Below, one piece after another: positions 25,494-33,423 of a DNA stretch of 64,000 nt. Location of the stretch: assembly GCA_052117325.1 (NCBI GenBank), contig JBQKJJ010000013.1; one strand, written 5' to 3'. The translations under genes were made by a program, and so were the position numbers. This DNA is from CAG-964 sp902789345. Its GTDB lineage: Bacteria; Bacillota; Clostridia; Oscillospirales; Acutalibacteraceae. Numbering within the stretch: position 1 is the first letter of the stretch; every line of letters starts with the position of its first letter. A model generated the notes under the pieces. That model searched no databases, was not told the DNA's origin, and saw only the letters and a program-made list of their open reading frames with translations.

Positions 25494-26759
25494 ATGTTTA
25501 TTACCGCTATAGGCAGCGAGAGTAAGTCTAAATCGGTTTTTAGAAGAGGCGTACTGCTTATTCTTATGAGCGTGATTTTCCTTACATCGGCATTTTCAGT
25601 AGCAGCGTTAAACAGAACAGCAGTCATTAATGTTGACGGAAAGACAGTTCGTGTAAGCGTTACAGGAACTGATAAATATGATATTTTGGCTGACGCCGGC
25701 GTAGAGCTTGGTCAGTACGATGTTGCAGAGGCTAACAACGAAAACGGTGTTATTACTATTGATGTTACCAGATACTTCCCGGTATATGTTAAAACAGACA
25801 ACAAGTCTAAAGACAGATACATGGTAAGCGGCGGTACAGTTTCCGATTTGCTTAAGCAGGCAAATGTAAAGGTAACTGCCAACCACATTGTTACACCTCA
25901 GAAAGACACAAAGCTGACAGAGGGCTTAACTGTAGAGGTTAAAGAGTACAAAACAGTTAAGGTTAGTGTTGACGGCAAGGACAAAACAGTTAAGGTACCT
26001 GTGGGTACAGTAAAGGACGCACTTGCTTACCTTAATATTAAGCTGGGCAAGTACGACACAGTCAGCTGTGAGCTAACTGATGATGTTACTGAAAATATGG
26101 AAATTTCAATAACAAGAATTGAATACAAAAATGTGAAAACAGTTGAAAAAGTTCCTTATGAAACGGTTGAAACCTATTCTGACAAATTGGCAGAGGGCAA
26201 AACTAAGGTAACGAAAAAGGGTGTTGACGGTGAATATACCGTAGTAACAAAGCAAACCCTTGTAAACGGTGAGGTTACAGACGAAGAGATAGTAAGCAGT
26301 GAGCTTACTAAGGAGCCTGTAAATAAAGAAGTTACAGTCGGTACAAAGAAGTCAGTTGCTAAAAAGGCGGCCGCAGACAGTACCACAGCTTCAGCTTCTG
26401 AGTCCGGTGTACCTGTAAGCGAGGAAGACGGAGTTTTGTATGATTCAGAGGGCAACCAGGTTTCATATTCAAATGTTTTACACGGCTCAGGCACTGCATA
26501 CTATGCCCCGGCAGGCTCACTTACAGCCTCAGGTCAAGAAGTTTATGTAGGCGGTGTTGCTGTAAACCCTGACATTATACCTTTGGGAACAAAGCTGTAT
26601 ATTGTAGCAGACGACGGTTTCGTTTACGGATATGCAACAGCTATAGACACAGGCGGAGCATTGTATGACGGCTCGGCTATAGTAGATGTGTTTTACTACA
26701 CATATGAAGAATGTGCCCAGTTTGGCAGAAGAGATGTAAGCGTGTATGTTCTTGACTAA
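25494..26759 (+). CDS. YabE-like cell-wall protein with DUF348, G5 and 3D domains
   Basis: A 421-residue exported protein. Signal anchor at about 18-40 (GVLLILMSVIFLTSAFSVAAL). At least two DUF348 beta-grasp repeats (about 44-85 and 155-205; V-x-V-D-G-K-x-x-x-V motifs), a G5 domain (about 212-285) and a C-terminal 3D domain (about 328-421) with three conserved Asp (NPDIIPLGTKLYI, ATAIDTGG, VDVFYY). The 3D domain is the MltA/Sps-type catalytic core; G5 binds peptidoglycan. Family members are resuscitation-promoting-factor-like hydrolases. A short Ala/Ser-rich linker sits before the 3D domain. Confidence 0.88.
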   Translation: MFITAIGSESKSKSVFRRGVLLILMSVIFLTSAFSVAALNRTAVINVDGKTVRVSVTGTDKYDILADAGVELGQYDVAEANNENGVITIDVTRYFPVYVKTDNKSKDRYMVSGGTVSDLLKQANVKVTANHIVTPQKDTKLTEGLTVEVKEYKTVKVSVDGKDKTVKVPVGTVKDALAYLNIKLGKYDTVSCELTDDVTENMEISITRIEYKNVKTVEKVPYETVETYSDKLAEGKTKVTKKGVDGEYTVVTKQTLVNGEVTDEEIVSSELTKEPVNKEVTVGTKKSVAKKAAADSTTASASESGVPVSEEDGVLYDSEGNQVSYSNVLHGSGTAYYAPAGSLTASGQEVYVGGVAVNPDIIPLGTKLYIVADDGFVYGYATAIDTGGALYDGSAIVDVFYYTYEECAQFGRRDVSVYVLD

Positions 26760-26773
26760 ATAATAAAGATTAA

Positions 26774-26817
26774 AAATCTCCTGTACATCATAAGTAAATG
26801 TACAGGAGATTTATTTT
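26774..26817 (+). terminator. terminator after G5/3D gene
   Basis: A perfect 15-bp stem (26774-26788 with 26798-26812) followed by ATTTTTG. Confidence 0.92.
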
Positions 26818-26834
26818 TGCAAAATATAAAAAAT

Positions 26835-26881
26835 ACAGCAGACAGGCAGTAGCTATGCGGATTTACTTGCTTGTCTGCTGT
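26835..26881 (-). terminator. terminator after nadE
   Basis: Minus strand ACAGCAGACAAGCA and TGCCTGTCTGCTGT form a long stem with a 19-base loop, followed by ATTTTTTATATTTT. Confidence 0.85.
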
Positions 26882-26898
26882 TTTATATGGTTGTTTAT

Positions 26899-28812
26899 TT
26901 ATAGCTCTATACTGTCCAGCTGTTGCTGCCACAGTGCCGCCGAAGCGTCACTAGGCATACGGAAGTCACCCCTTGGTGAAAGTGTAACAGAGCCTACCTT
27001 AGGGCCGTCAGGCAGACAGGAGCGTTTAAATTGCTGCATAAAGAAACGCCTAACAAATACCTTTAACCACTTTAATATAGTTTGCGGTGTATATGCACCC
27101 TCAAATGTTTGCTGTGCCATATAAAATATTTTTACCGGTGTAAAACCAAAACGAACAAAATAATAAAGGAAAAAGTCGTGCAGTTCATACGGGCCTACAA
27201 GGTCCTCGGTTTTCTGTGATATTTCACCGTTAGTTGGTGGAAGCAATTCAGGGCTTACCGGTGTGTCTAAAACATCCTGCAAAACTGTTTTCAGCTCTCC
27301 GTCAGAGTTTTCTGCCTCATATGCAGTTAAATACCTTACCAATGTTTTTGGAACAGAGGCGTTTACAGCATACATACTCATATGGTCACCGTTATATGTT
27401 GCCCAACCTAGGGCAAGCTCGCTTAGGTCGCCTGTACCTATTACAAGACCGCCCTTTTGGTTTGCTATATCCATAAGCACCTGTGTGCGCTCACGAGCCT
27501 GAGAATTTTCGTAGGTTACATCAGTTACACTGCTGTTATGGTCAATGTCAGCAAAATGCTGATTTACCGCCTTGGTTATATTAACCTCTTTAAAGCCTAC
27601 ACCATATGCTTCGGCAAGCTTTTCGGCATTTGACTTTGTTCTTTTTGTAGTACCAAAGCAAGGCATAGTTACAGCTGTAATGCCCTTGCGGTCCAGTTTA
27701 AGACGGTCAAAAGCGTGTACCGTAACAATTAAGGCAAGTGTAGAATCAAGCCCGCCCGACAAGCCAATTACTGCGCTTTTAATGCCTGTATGCTTTAGTC
27801 TGGTAGCTAAGCCTACAGACTGTATTGCAAGTATATCTTGGCAACGCTGTGAAATGTCGGTTTTACTGCTTGGAACAAAAGGTGTTTTTGGAAAGCTTCT
27901 GTTTAGCTTAAATTCCTTTGCTCCTACGGAAAAGCTGTATTTTTTGCAGTTTGTGTGCGGCATATAGGTGGTCATTCTTCTGCGCTCACCTGCAAGCTTT
28001 TCAACATCTATGTCACCGTAAATAACGCCTGTAGTGTAGCGTTGTGCCTGCTGTAGCGTTACGCCGTTTTCTGCTATTAGGTTATTTCCGGAGAAAACCA
28101 TATCTGTAGTTGATTCTCCCAAGCCTGCGTCAGCAAAAACATAGCCGCAAATTAATGAGGCAGAGGTTATTTCTATAAGAGATTTACGGTATGCCGGCTT
28201 GCCTATTACTTCGTCGCTTGCCGACAAATTAGCTATAATGTTAGCGCCACCGGTTGCCAAATTAGCCGACGGTGAGCTGCTTACCCACAAATCCTCGCAA
28301 ATCTCCACACCAAATGTAAAGTCAGAAAATTCTGTACTTTGGAAAACAACATCAGTAGCCAGGTCAACCTCGCCCAGCTCGCCAAAGCTTACCTTTTGGC
28401 ACATATTGTTTTCTGCCGGTGTAAAATGGCGCATTTCGTAAAATTCGGAATAGTTCGGTATATTAATTTTCGGTACCAGGCATATAATTTTGCCCTTGCA
28501 TATAACAGCGCCGCAGTTGTACAAGCTGCCTCCGGCTGCTACAGGCAGACCTACTACAGACACTATGTCTAAATCAGCGGTTGCTTTTACAATGTCTGTT
28601 ACAGCCTGCTTTGCGCCCTCTACAAGTGTTCTTTGTAAAAACAAATCTCCGCAGGTGTAGCCGGTTATGCACAGCTCCGGAAATACAACCAGTGATGCAC
28701 CGTTTCCGTTTGCTTCTTTTATTAGCTTTATAATTTCGTTTTTATTATGTTGACAGTCTGCTACACATATTTCTGGTGTAGCGGCGGCAACTCTTACAAA
28801 ACCTAGATTCAT
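26899..28812 (-). CDS. nadE: glutamine-dependent NAD+ synthetase
   Basis: A 637-residue two-domain enzyme. The N-terminal nitrilase-type glutaminase (about 1-290) has the catalytic triad in FPELCITGY, VPKINIPNY and VEICEDLW. The C-terminal ATP pyrophosphatase domain has the PP-loop GLSGGLDSTLAL and then converts deamido-NAD to NAD with the released ammonia. The length fits the long bacterial form. It starts at ATG 28812 behind GGAGAGG. It faces the plus-strand 3D gene convergently and appears monocistronic. Confidence 0.96.
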   Translation of the reverse strand: MNLGFVRVAAATPEICVADCQHNKNEIIKLIKEANGNGASLVVFPELCITGYTCGDLFLQRTLVEGAKQAVTDIVKATADLDIVSVVGLPVAAGGSLYNCGAVICKGKIICLVPKINIPNYSEFYEMRHFTPAENNMCQKVSFGELGEVDLATDVVFQSTEFSDFTFGVEICEDLWVSSSPSANLATGGANIIANLSASDEVIGKPAYRKSLIEITSASLICGYVFADAGLGESTTDMVFSGNNLIAENGVTLQQAQRYTTGVIYGDIDVEKLAGERRRMTTYMPHTNCKKYSFSVGAKEFKLNRSFPKTPFVPSSKTDISQRCQDILAIQSVGLATRLKHTGIKSAVIGLSGGLDSTLALIVTVHAFDRLKLDRKGITAVTMPCFGTTKRTKSNAEKLAEAYGVGFKEVNITKAVNQHFADIDHNSSVTDVTYENSQARERTQVLMDIANQKGGLVIGTGDLSELALGWATYNGDHMSMYAVNASVPKTLVRYLTAYEAENSDGELKTVLQDVLDTPVSPELLPPTNGEISQKTEDLVGPYELHDFFLYYFVRFGFTPVKIFYMAQQTFEGAYTPQTILKWLKVFVRRFFMQQFKRSCLPDGPKVGSVTLSPRGDFRMPSDASAALWQQQLDSIEL

Positions 28813-28933
28813 TTCAACCTCTCCATAAATAATATGCTGTTATTATACCCTATACAGGTAATTTTTACAACTTTGTCAATTAACAAAAAGAAAGAATATT
28901 AACTTTTCGTTAAGAATAGAATCTTAAAGTGTT

Positions 28934-29163
28934 TTCAATATTTTTTCAAGGTTGGCGGAATATTATATAGCCATTCCAAAGGAACAACGAAAAAACCTAA
29001 AAGAAAAATTTGAAAAGATTTAAAAACTTCAATAAAACTTCAAGGAACATTAGTTATTATGTAACTATCCTAAAGAAAAAGAAAAATAACGGTTTTTAAT
29101 ATAATAAAATATATTAAAAATTAAAATGTTTTCAATGTTTCTTCAAGGAATATACAGTATTAT
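28934..29163 (+). promoter_or_regulatory. three tandem activator-type promoter modules upstream of htrA
   Basis: The same architecture occurs three times: TTCAA-N6-TTCAA-N11-TATTAT. Copies are at 28934-28966, 29028-29060 and 29131-29163. In every copy the two TTCAA elements are 11 bases apart (one helical turn) and the second is followed by GG and exactly 11 bases to TATTAT. The half-site pair covers the place of a -35 box and no good -35 is present. This is the expected form of promoters activated by an OmpR-family response regulator. A CssR-like regulator is plausible because htrA is its usual target, but the regulator is not in this window. Confidence 0.75.
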
Positions 29164-29205
29164 GAAACCATAGAAACTAACAATAGCTTTGAAAGGATGA
29201 ATGTT

Positions 29206-30831
29206 ATGAACAACAATTTCAATGACAAGTATGGCAATCCATATGGCACAAACAACGGAAATAATAACTTTGAAAATAACAATACAAACTATAATACACA
29301 AAACCAGGCTGCATACGGTTCTCAGCAGTACACCAACCCATACACTGCCGGAGCTAACCAGGAAAATACAACTGCACAGCCTCCAGAGGAATATAACAAC
29401 AATGTTTATTCCCAAAGCACACCTGAGCAGAATATGAACAGCAGTTTTAACGACGGCTACAACACAAACACTTCTAAAAAGCCAAAGGAAAAGAAAAAAG
29501 GCGGCAAGTGGCTGGCAAAGGTTATTGCAGCTGCACTGTGTTTCGGAATTATTGCAGGCGGCACAATGTTTGGTGTAAACTACGCAGGCACACAGCTGCT
29601 TGGCGATTCATCAAACACATCAAGCCAAACCTCAAACAACAAGACAGCATCTACTGTTAAAAGTTCCGGCAATACAGTTAGTACTACCTACGATGTTTCT
29701 TCTGTAGTGTCAAATGTAATGCCGTCAATGGTGTCAATTAACACTATCAGCACACAGTCTGTTCAAAACCCATACAGCCAGTATTTTGGTTACGGCTATG
29801 GCTACGGCGACGAAACACAGCAGCAGGTACAGGGTAGCGGTTCAGGTATAATTATTTCTGAAACAAGCTCAGAGCTTATGATGGTTACTAACTATCATGT
29901 TATAGAAGATTCGGACAAAATCAGCGTAACATTCTCTGACGGTTCTTCCTGCGAGGCTACCATAAAGGGAACAGACTCCGACCACGACTTGGCTGTTATT
30001 ACAGTTAAAAAGTCAGATGTTTCGGCTGACACCCTAAAGGCTATTAAGGTAGCTACACTTGGAGATTCTACAGACCTACAGCTTGGTCAGCCTGTAGTTG
30101 CTATAGGTAACGCACTTGGCTATGGTCAGTCAGTAACAGCAGGCTACATCAGCGCACTTGAGCGTGAGGTTCAGATGACAGACAAAACTATGACCCTTAT
30201 TCAAACAGATGCAGCTATTAACCCTGGCAACAGCGGCGGCGCTTTGTTGGATATGAACGGCAATGTTATAGGTATTAACTCTGCTAAGTACAGCGACACC
30301 GATGTTGAGGGTATGGGCTACGCTATTCCAATATCTACCGCAAGCCCTATTATAGACAGCCTAATAAACAACACAACTGTATCAGAAGACCAGCAGGCTT
30401 ACTTGGGTATTTCAGGTAAAAATATTACCGCAAGCTACTCACAGTCACTTGGTTTACCTACAGGCGTATATGTTGCTCAGGTAAATACAAGCTCACCGGC
30501 TGCTAAGGCAGGCATACAGGCAGGCGATATTATTACAGGCTTTGACGGTATAGATGTAAGCACTATGGAGGGCTTGCAGTCAAGAATTGAGAGCAAGAAG
30601 GCCGGCGACAAGGTAAAAATTACCCTAAAGCGTCAGCAGGCAGATGGCGACTTTAAAGAAGAGTCTGTTACTGTAACCCTTGGCGCAAGGTCAGACTACC
30701 AAACCTCTGATTCTTCAAGTAAGTCAGACAGCCAGAACAACTCAAGCCAAAACCAGCAGAACAAAACCTATGACAACGGCAACAATTCCGGCTCAGGCAG
30801 CGGCTCTATATACGACCAAATATTTGGCTGA
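29206..30831 (+). CDS. htrA: HtrA/DegP-like serine protease
   Basis: About 541 residues from ATG 29206, with AAAGGA at 8 bases; an ATG at 29197 overlaps that site. The first 90 residues are Asn/Gln/Thr-rich and cytoplasmic, followed by a Lys-rich stretch and one transmembrane segment (VIAAALCFGIIAGGTMFGV). The trypsin-like domain has triad H231 (TNYHVI), D261 (DHDLAV) and S343 (NPGNSGGAL). One PDZ domain follows (about 400-495), and an Asn/Ser/Gln tail. It is the membrane-anchored quality-control protease of the cell surface. Three regulated promoters precede it. Confidence 0.95.
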   Translation: MNNNFNDKYGNPYGTNNGNNNFENNNTNYNTQNQAAYGSQQYTNPYTAGANQENTTAQPPEEYNNNVYSQSTPEQNMNSSFNDGYNTNTSKKPKEKKKGGKWLAKVIAAALCFGIIAGGTMFGVNYAGTQLLGDSSNTSSQTSNNKTASTVKSSGNTVSTTYDVSSVVSNVMPSMVSINTISTQSVQNPYSQYFGYGYGYGDETQQQVQGSGSGIIISETSSELMMVTNYHVIEDSDKISVTFSDGSSCEATIKGTDSDHDLAVITVKKSDVSADTLKAIKVATLGDSTDLQLGQPVVAIGNALGYGQSVTAGYISALEREVQMTDKTMTLIQTDAAINPGNSGGALLDMNGNVIGINSAKYSDTDVEGMGYAIPISTASPIIDSLINNTTVSEDQQAYLGISGKNITASYSQSLGLPTGVYVAQVNTSSPAAKAGIQAGDIITGFDGIDVSTMEGLQSRIESKKAGDKVKITLKRQQADGDFKEESVTVTLGARSDYQTSDSSSKSDSQNNSSQNQQNKTYDNGNNSGSGSGSIYDQIFG

Positions 30832-30854
30832 TAATTATATTTGGCTGATAATTA
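30821..30854 (+). repeat. 17-bp tandem duplication at the htrA stop codon
   Basis: TATTTGGCTGATAATTA occurs twice, head to tail (30821-30837 and 30838-30854). The first copy contains the htrA stop codon TGA. It looks like a recent slippage event without effect on the protein. Confidence 0.85.
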
Positions 30855-30898
30855 TTAATTTAATCAATTGCTAATAACTTATTTAAATATACCTTCTG

Positions 30899-31282
30899 TT
30901 ATCCGTATGGATAATAATATGTGGCTGCGGCGTATCTCTCTCCTTTTTGTTACAACCCAAGCTGCAGCCACATCTCCCAATTTTTTGTTAACAACTCTTT
31001 CATCATAATTTACCCAATTATACGGCTGTAGATTTCCCCCCTCTTTAGTCTGCAGCCAAACGAAAATAACTTTTTTACATATACTTCTAATTTATTTATA
31101 TCTTAAAGATATAATTCCCCCTTCTTTACTGCGGTGGTCTTCTCTTTTTATTACCTCTCCTTTTATATATCAAGCCACCGCAGCCCCAATCACGAAAACA
31201 ACTAATCTTAACATAAATTTTTTTCTCTTCTCTCTTTTAAACCAAAAGGCAAGTACACTGAAACGGCGTATTTGCCTTTTGG
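30899..31282. ncRNA. candidate structured RNA: GC stems with CU-rich loops
   Basis: A gene-free stretch after htrA with four hairpins: stem 1 30921-30931/30961-30971 (11 bp with one G-U), stem 2 31024-31031/31050-31057 (8 bp), stem 3 31129-31137/31175-31183 (9 bp) and stem 4 31242-31252/31272-31282 (11 bp). Loops and spacers of the first three are rich in CU tracts such as TCTCTCTCC, TTTCCCCCC and CCTCTCC, which are complementary to ribosome binding sites. On the minus strand the loops would instead show AAGGAGAG. Stems 1 and 3 are related (GGCTGCGG/CTGCGGTGG). Strand, boundaries and function are not established. Confidence 0.4.
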
Positions 31283-31360
31283 AGTTTTATCACGCCGGTG
31301 CTACATCAGGTATTGCACCTAAGGTTTATAAAATATTTTTTATATTTTTTGCAAAAACAT

Positions 31361-31389
31361 TTGAAATTGTATTTATTATATGATATTAT
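31361..31389 (+). promoter_or_regulatory. promoter for tRNA-Thr
   Basis: TTGAAA (31361-31366), 17-base spacer, TATTAT (31384-31389), 20 bases before the mature tRNA 5' end. Confidence 0.75.
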
Positions 31390-31408
31390 ATACAAGGCTT
31401 GTAAATAA

Positions 31409-31484
31409 GCTGATATAGCTCAGTAGGCAGAGCGCAGTCTTGGTAAGGCTGAGGTCACGGGTTCGACTCCCGTTATCAGCTCCA
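31409..31484 (+). tRNA. tRNA-Thr (GGU anticodon)
   Basis: Full cloverleaf: acceptor GCTGATA/TATCAGC, D arm GCTC...GAGC, anticodon loop TTGGTAA with anticodon GGT at 31442-31444, T arm ACGGG-TTCGACT-CCCGT, and encoded CCA at 31482-31484. It reads ACC/ACU threonine codons and stands alone with its own promoter and terminator. Confidence 0.97.
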
Positions 31485-31534
31485 TAAAACCCGCATTGGA
31501 AAACTGTTTTTCCAATGCGGGTTTTATTTTTTGC
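31485..31534 (+). terminator. terminator after tRNA-Thr
   Basis: A stem of about 18-20 bp (AAAACCCGCATTGGAAAA with its complement) followed by TTTTTT begins directly after the CCA end. Confidence 0.95.
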
Positions 31535-31741
31535 CATTTTTGTTAAATATGTTTAGCATTAATTATAGCTGGTGAGAAAATATTTTATTGTTTAGTTAAG
31601 CCTTAACCTTTTAACACTGTTTTAGTAAAGCAGTGTTAAGCACACATTGCTAACTGTTTATAGATGTGAGTTTAAAGTATATAGTATTTAATGTTATTAA
31701 AGTTATTAAATATAATATAATATAATATAATATAATCCCTG
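31535..31741. other. short AT-rich intergenic stretch with TATAA tandem repeat
   Basis: Contains a hairpin AACACTG...CAGTGTT (about 31612-31636) and five perfect TATAA repeats at 31711-31735, immediately upstream of the MATE promoter. No open frame is convincing. Confidence 0.6.
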
Positions 31742-31856
31742 TTGACATATAGGTTAAATTGTGATAACATACTGTTGCTCATCGGAGGGCAGATGGTCAT
31801 AACTATCATTGCCGGATAAGATGCCAAGTGTGCTTGGTTTTCTTGTCCGGTTTTTT
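31742..31856 (+). promoter_or_regulatory. promoter and terminator-bearing leader of the MATE gene
   Basis: TTGACA (31742-31747), 17-base spacer, TAACAT (31765-31770). The leader then has a stem-loop (31788-31813; GGCA+GATGGT pairing with ACTATC+TGCC) that runs directly into an intrinsic terminator (31812-31856; 10-bp CCGGATAAGA/TCTTGTCCGG with an inner CCAAG/CTTGG helix and six T). The two helices overlap at CC 31812-31813. A terminator between promoter and gene indicates attenuation. I cannot match it to a known riboswitch class. Confidence 0.75.
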
Positions 31857-31900
31857 GTTGTAAAAATAAATATTTAACATTGTTGGAATAAGGAGGACTT

Positions 31901-33262
31901 ATGGAAAAAATTCATAATTTTACAGAGGGTAAAATACTTGGGCCTTTGCTAAAATTTGCCTCGCCTATTTTTCTTGCTTTGTTTTTGCAGGCTATGTACG
32001 GTGCGGCGGATTTGCTTATTGTAGGCCAGTTTGCACAAACGGCAGATGTGTCTGCCGTATCAACAGGCAGTCTTATTATGCAGAGCCTTACTGTCACCTT
32101 TGCAAGCCTGTCTATGGGTGTAACTATACTGTTGGGGCAGAAAATAGGAGAGAAAAAGGTAGAAGAGGCAGGCAAGGCCATAGGCAGTGCCATTGTGTTG
32201 TTCTCAATAATTGCTGTGGTGTTTACAGCTGTATTTGTAGCCGGAGCAAGGCCTATTTCGCAAATTATGAAAGCCCCGGCGGACGCAATGGAGCAAACAG
32301 TGTCTTATTTGGCTATTTGCTCCGGCGGTATTATATTTATAGTAGCCTTTAACACCCTTAGCGCCGTGTTTAAGGGGCTGGGCGACTCAAAGGTTCCCCT
32401 TATTACCGTGGCTATAGCCTGTGTTGTAAACATATTTCTAGACCTGCTGTTGGTTGCAAAGCTGGGTATGGGCGCCGCAGGTGCGGCATATGCTACCGTT
32501 ACGGCCCAGGCGGTAAGCGTTATAGTTTCACTTGTAATCATTATAGTGCGAAAGGTGGACATTCCCTTTACCGTTAAGAACATACGGTGGAACAAGCTTT
32601 ATATTTCAAGAATATTAAAATTCGGCGTGCCTGTGGCACTGCAGGACCTGCTTGTAAGTATTTCGTTTTTGGTTATTACCGCTATTATAAACAGTATAGG
32701 CCTTGAGCAATCGGCAGGCGTAGGCGTAGCAGAAAAGGTCTGTGTATTTTTAATGCTTATTCCGTCGGCTTATATGCAGTCGTTGTCAGCTTTTGTAGCG
32801 CAAAATATAGGTGCAAATAAAATAAAAAGAGCCAGAAAAGCTCTGCTTTATGCAGTATGCACCTCGTTGCCGGTGGTTATAATTATGGCCTATCTTGCTA
32901 TTTTTCACGGCTCACTTCTTGCAAGTGTGTTTGACAACGACGCAACTGTTGTGCAAATGGCGGCGGATTACCTAAAGGCATACGGTATAGACTGTCTGCT
33001 TACAGCGGAGCTGTTCTGCCTAAACGGCTACTACAGCGGTATGGGCAAAACAAAATTTGTTATGATACAGGGTATTATAGGTGCTTTCTGCGTAAGAATA
33101 CCTGTGTCGTACTTTGTAAGCAAAATACCGGGTGCAACGCTTTTCCACATTGGTTTGGCTACGCCGGCGTCTACGGTTTTGCAGCTAATAATATGCGGAG
33201 TTTTCTTTGTGTATCTGCTGAAAAAGGAAAAGAAAAACAGTATGCTGCCGGCTTCGCTTTAA
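31901..33262 (+). CDS. MATE-family multidrug/cation efflux transporter
   Basis: A 453-residue membrane protein with about 12 hydrophobic segments in two similar halves, the MATE fold. The N-terminus MEKIHNFTEGKILGPLLKFASPIFLALFLQAMYGAADLLIVGQF matches the clostridial MATE subgroup. Such exporters use sodium or proton gradients to extrude cationic drugs or metabolites; the substrate is unknown. It starts at ATG 31901 behind AAGGAGG. The attenuator upstream suggests expression induced by a ligand or translation stress. Confidence 0.93.
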   Translation: MEKIHNFTEGKILGPLLKFASPIFLALFLQAMYGAADLLIVGQFAQTADVSAVSTGSLIMQSLTVTFASLSMGVTILLGQKIGEKKVEEAGKAIGSAIVLFSIIAVVFTAVFVAGARPISQIMKAPADAMEQTVSYLAICSGGIIFIVAFNTLSAVFKGLGDSKVPLITVAIACVVNIFLDLLLVAKLGMGAAGAAYATVTAQAVSVIVSLVIIIVRKVDIPFTVKNIRWNKLYISRILKFGVPVALQDLLVSISFLVITAIINSIGLEQSAGVGVAEKVCVFLMLIPSAYMQSLSAFVAQNIGANKIKRARKALLYAVCTSLPVVIIMAYLAIFHGSLLASVFDNDATVVQMAADYLKAYGIDCLLTAELFCLNGYYSGMGKTKFVMIQGIIGAFCVRIPVSYFVSKIPGATLFHIGLATPASTVLQLIICGVFFVYLLKKEKKNSMLPASL

Positions 33263-33318
33263 ACTTATAGGCAACAGCATAAAATTAAACGGGCATATTG
33301 CAATAACAGTTAAACAAC

Positions 33319-33360
33319 ACCGCCCCGGCTTTATTTTAAAAACAAAGCTGGGGTGGCTTT
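33319..33360 (+). terminator. terminator after MATE gene
   Basis: CCGCCCCGGCTTT pairs with AAGCTGGGGTGG (with a G-U), followed by CTTTTATATA. Confidence 0.85.
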
Positions 33361-33371
33361 TATATACAGCA

Positions 33372-33405
33372 AAGGCTTTGCAAGTATTTAGTTCTGCAAA
33401 GCCTT
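33372..33405 (-). terminator. terminator after asnB
   Basis: AAGGCTTTGCA and TGCAAAGCCTT form a perfect 11-bp stem just beyond the asnB stop on the minus strand. The U-tract is poor on that side. Confidence 0.65.
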
Positions 33406-33423
33406 GTTATTTTTAATATTTAA

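Noticed and set aside
30919..31008. 29-codon plus-strand peptide gene through hairpin 1 after htrA
   Set aside because: No ribosome site and its codons are dictated by the hairpin; structured RNA is the simpler reading, although a peptide is not fully excluded.
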